Shown here: positions 62,336 to 64,000 of the stretch, piece by piece
How positions within the stretch are numbered: position 1 is the stretch's first letter
Layout: the number at the start of each line of letters is the position of its first letter
Assembly: GCF_900537075.1 (NCBI RefSeq)
Contig: NZ_UNRA01000006.1
Coordinates: forward strand, 163,430-227,429
DNA from: Tropicibacter sp. Alg240-R139
GTDB lineage: Bacteria; Pseudomonadota; Alphaproteobacteria; Rhodobacterales; Rhodobacteraceae
Length of the DNA stretch: 64,000 bases
Direction: 5' to 3'
Made by a program: the position numbers and the translations under genes
The notes under the pieces: generated by a model
Seen by the model: only the letters and a program-made list of their open reading frames with translations
Told to the model about the DNA's origin: nothing
The model's database searches: none

Positions 62336-62899
62336 ATGATCCGAATTCTGATTTCCCTGGCCTGCCTGTCCTTCTTGGCCGCTTGTGGCTCCACGCAGCT
62401 GAACGAAGCGCCCGAGAACATGGGCGCGTTCAGTGCTCGGGTCATCCACGTCTACACCGACAAGGCCAAGCAATGGCCGCTGTCGCGCAGCGCGGAACCC
62501 TCTCAGTGGAACGCTCCGATGGAAAACGCGATGGAGACACGTCTGCGCCGTTACGAGGGGGGGCAGGAATATGACGTGGCCGTTTCGCTCGAGGGGTACA
62601 TGCTGGCACCTCCCGGTATTCCGGTTGTGGTCAATCCCAAGAGCGTCGCGGTGGTGAACGTTTTTGTATACGACGTCGCCACCGAGACATTCCTGGCCAA
62701 AAAAGAACAGATGGAAATTTTTGAAGACACGACTGGGCAGAGCGTGATTCTGGGGTCCGGCCACAGCCGCACCAAAGAAGAGCAGATCGCCGGATTGTCG
62801 TTGAATATTGCCGACACGATCGAAGAGTGGATGGCCAAACAGCACGCAGAAAATGGCTGGTTCAATAAGCGGGCTGGGCCTGCCTTGGCAGCTGAGTAA
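62336..62899 (+). CDS. Lipoprotein (DUF6778-like)
   Basis: A 187-residue lipoprotein: signal and lipobox SLACLSFLAAC (Cys 17), then a domain with ARVIHVYTDKAKQWPLSRSA and VAVVNVFVYDVATETFLAKK. I recall this as a roseobacter family of unknown function; confidence in the name is moderate. It lies between parC and tuf. Confidence 0.75.
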   Translation: MIRILISLACLSFLAACGSTQLNEAPENMGAFSARVIHVYTDKAKQWPLSRSAEPSQWNAPMENAMETRLRRYEGGQEYDVAVSLEGYMLAPPGIPVVVNPKSVAVVNVFVYDVATETFLAKKEQMEIFEDTTGQSVILGSGHSRTKEEQIAGLSLNIADTIEEWMAKQHAENGWFNKRAGPALAAE

Positions 62900-62950
62900 C
62901 AACTGACGTGGCAAAAGACGCTTAAGGCTTGCTTTGCGTGTAGGATGCTC

Positions 62951-62979
62951 TTGATTTTTCCGGCTGAACCAAATATCCC
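62951..62979 (+). promoter_or_regulatory. Possible promoter of tuf
   Basis: TTGATT (62951-62956), 17-bp spacer, TATCCC (62974-62979). A small hairpin GGGACC-ACG-GGTCCC (63001-63015) follows in the leader before the ribosome-binding site. Confidence 0.4.
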
Positions 62980-63041
62980 GCGCGCGCAGATGTAACTTAC
63001 GGGACCACGGGTCCCCCAAATCGCAAAAGGGCGCCTGAGGA

Positions 63042-64000
<959 letters not shown>

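Noticed and set aside
62900..63041. tRNA gene before tuf
   Set aside because: Many genomes have tRNA genes near tuf, but no cloverleaf or T-loop (GTTCGA) pattern is present here.

Overview
The window is a gene-dense, roughly 60% GC stretch of an alphaproteobacterial chromosome. Gene content and order point to the Roseobacter group of Rhodobacteraceae (Ruegeria-like). The F0 ATP-synthase genes (atpI-B-E-F'-F) stand apart from F1, there is a ChvI/ChvG system followed by a truncated HPr kinase, RapZ, EIIA-Man and HPr, and there is a methylsuccinyl-CoA dehydrogenase of the ethylmalonyl-CoA pathway. Peptide deformylase genes are triplicated in front of fmt, and a long rpoZ-rsh-pdxJ-acpS-lepB-rnc-era-recO run is present. 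This assignment is by recognition of families, not by database search. I see no prophage, insertion sequence, CRISPR array, rRNA or tRNA.

Layout. 1-5.5 kb: a LysR regulator cut by the window edge, EamA exporter, GNAT acetyltransferase, a putative metalloprotease, an ArsR unit and a second LysR gene, then a gene-poor stretch with a tiny lipoprotein. 5.9-8.5 kb: F0 operon with a clear terminator. 8.8-16 kb: GntR/FadR regulator divergent from an aminotransferase, a lipoprotein, smc and two related small secreted proteins. 16-23.4 kb: lytic transglycosylase, cbiB-cobC, a degenerate receiver protein, glutathionyl-hydroquinone reductase, L,D-transpeptidase and a PatB-type C-S lyase. 23.5-26.4 kb: def-def-def-like-fmt and two GlsB-type membrane proteins. 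26.5-30 kb (minus strand): TRIC-like channel, rnhA, methyltransferase, ispH and NYN nuclease.

30-39.8 kb is a plus-strand housekeeping run: folK, rpoZ, the (p)ppGpp synthetase/hydrolase, DUF2062, pdxJ, LysE, acpS, lepB, rnc, era, DUF1491 and recO. 40.4-45.7 kb holds mcd, a TauE/SafE permease, a non-pyrrolysine MttB-family methyltransferase and a wHTH/membrane-protein pair. 46-53.4 kb holds pckA divergent from chvI-chvG-hprK-rapZ-EIIA-HPr-acyltransferase. 53.4-64 kb holds hbd, a DUF6473-like gene, etfAB, a PduO-type adenosyltransferase, an SDR, an SH3 protein, parC, a lipoprotein and the first part of tuf.

The most notable non-genic signals are two. First, eight copies of an intergenic repeat, nearly all at gene 3' ends, have GCTCCCGC-type inverted termini, a small hairpin whose stem sequence changes in compensated fashion, and a CCTCCTCCC-like core before a second, variable hairpin. 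Second, a promoter-to-terminator unit of about 85 nt at 45.82-45.94 kb is not explained by any gene and looks like a small RNA. Among proteins, the third deformylase has lost both the metal-ligand Cys and the catalytic Glu, and two adjacent secreted proteins share a C-x3-R-x5-CD motif.
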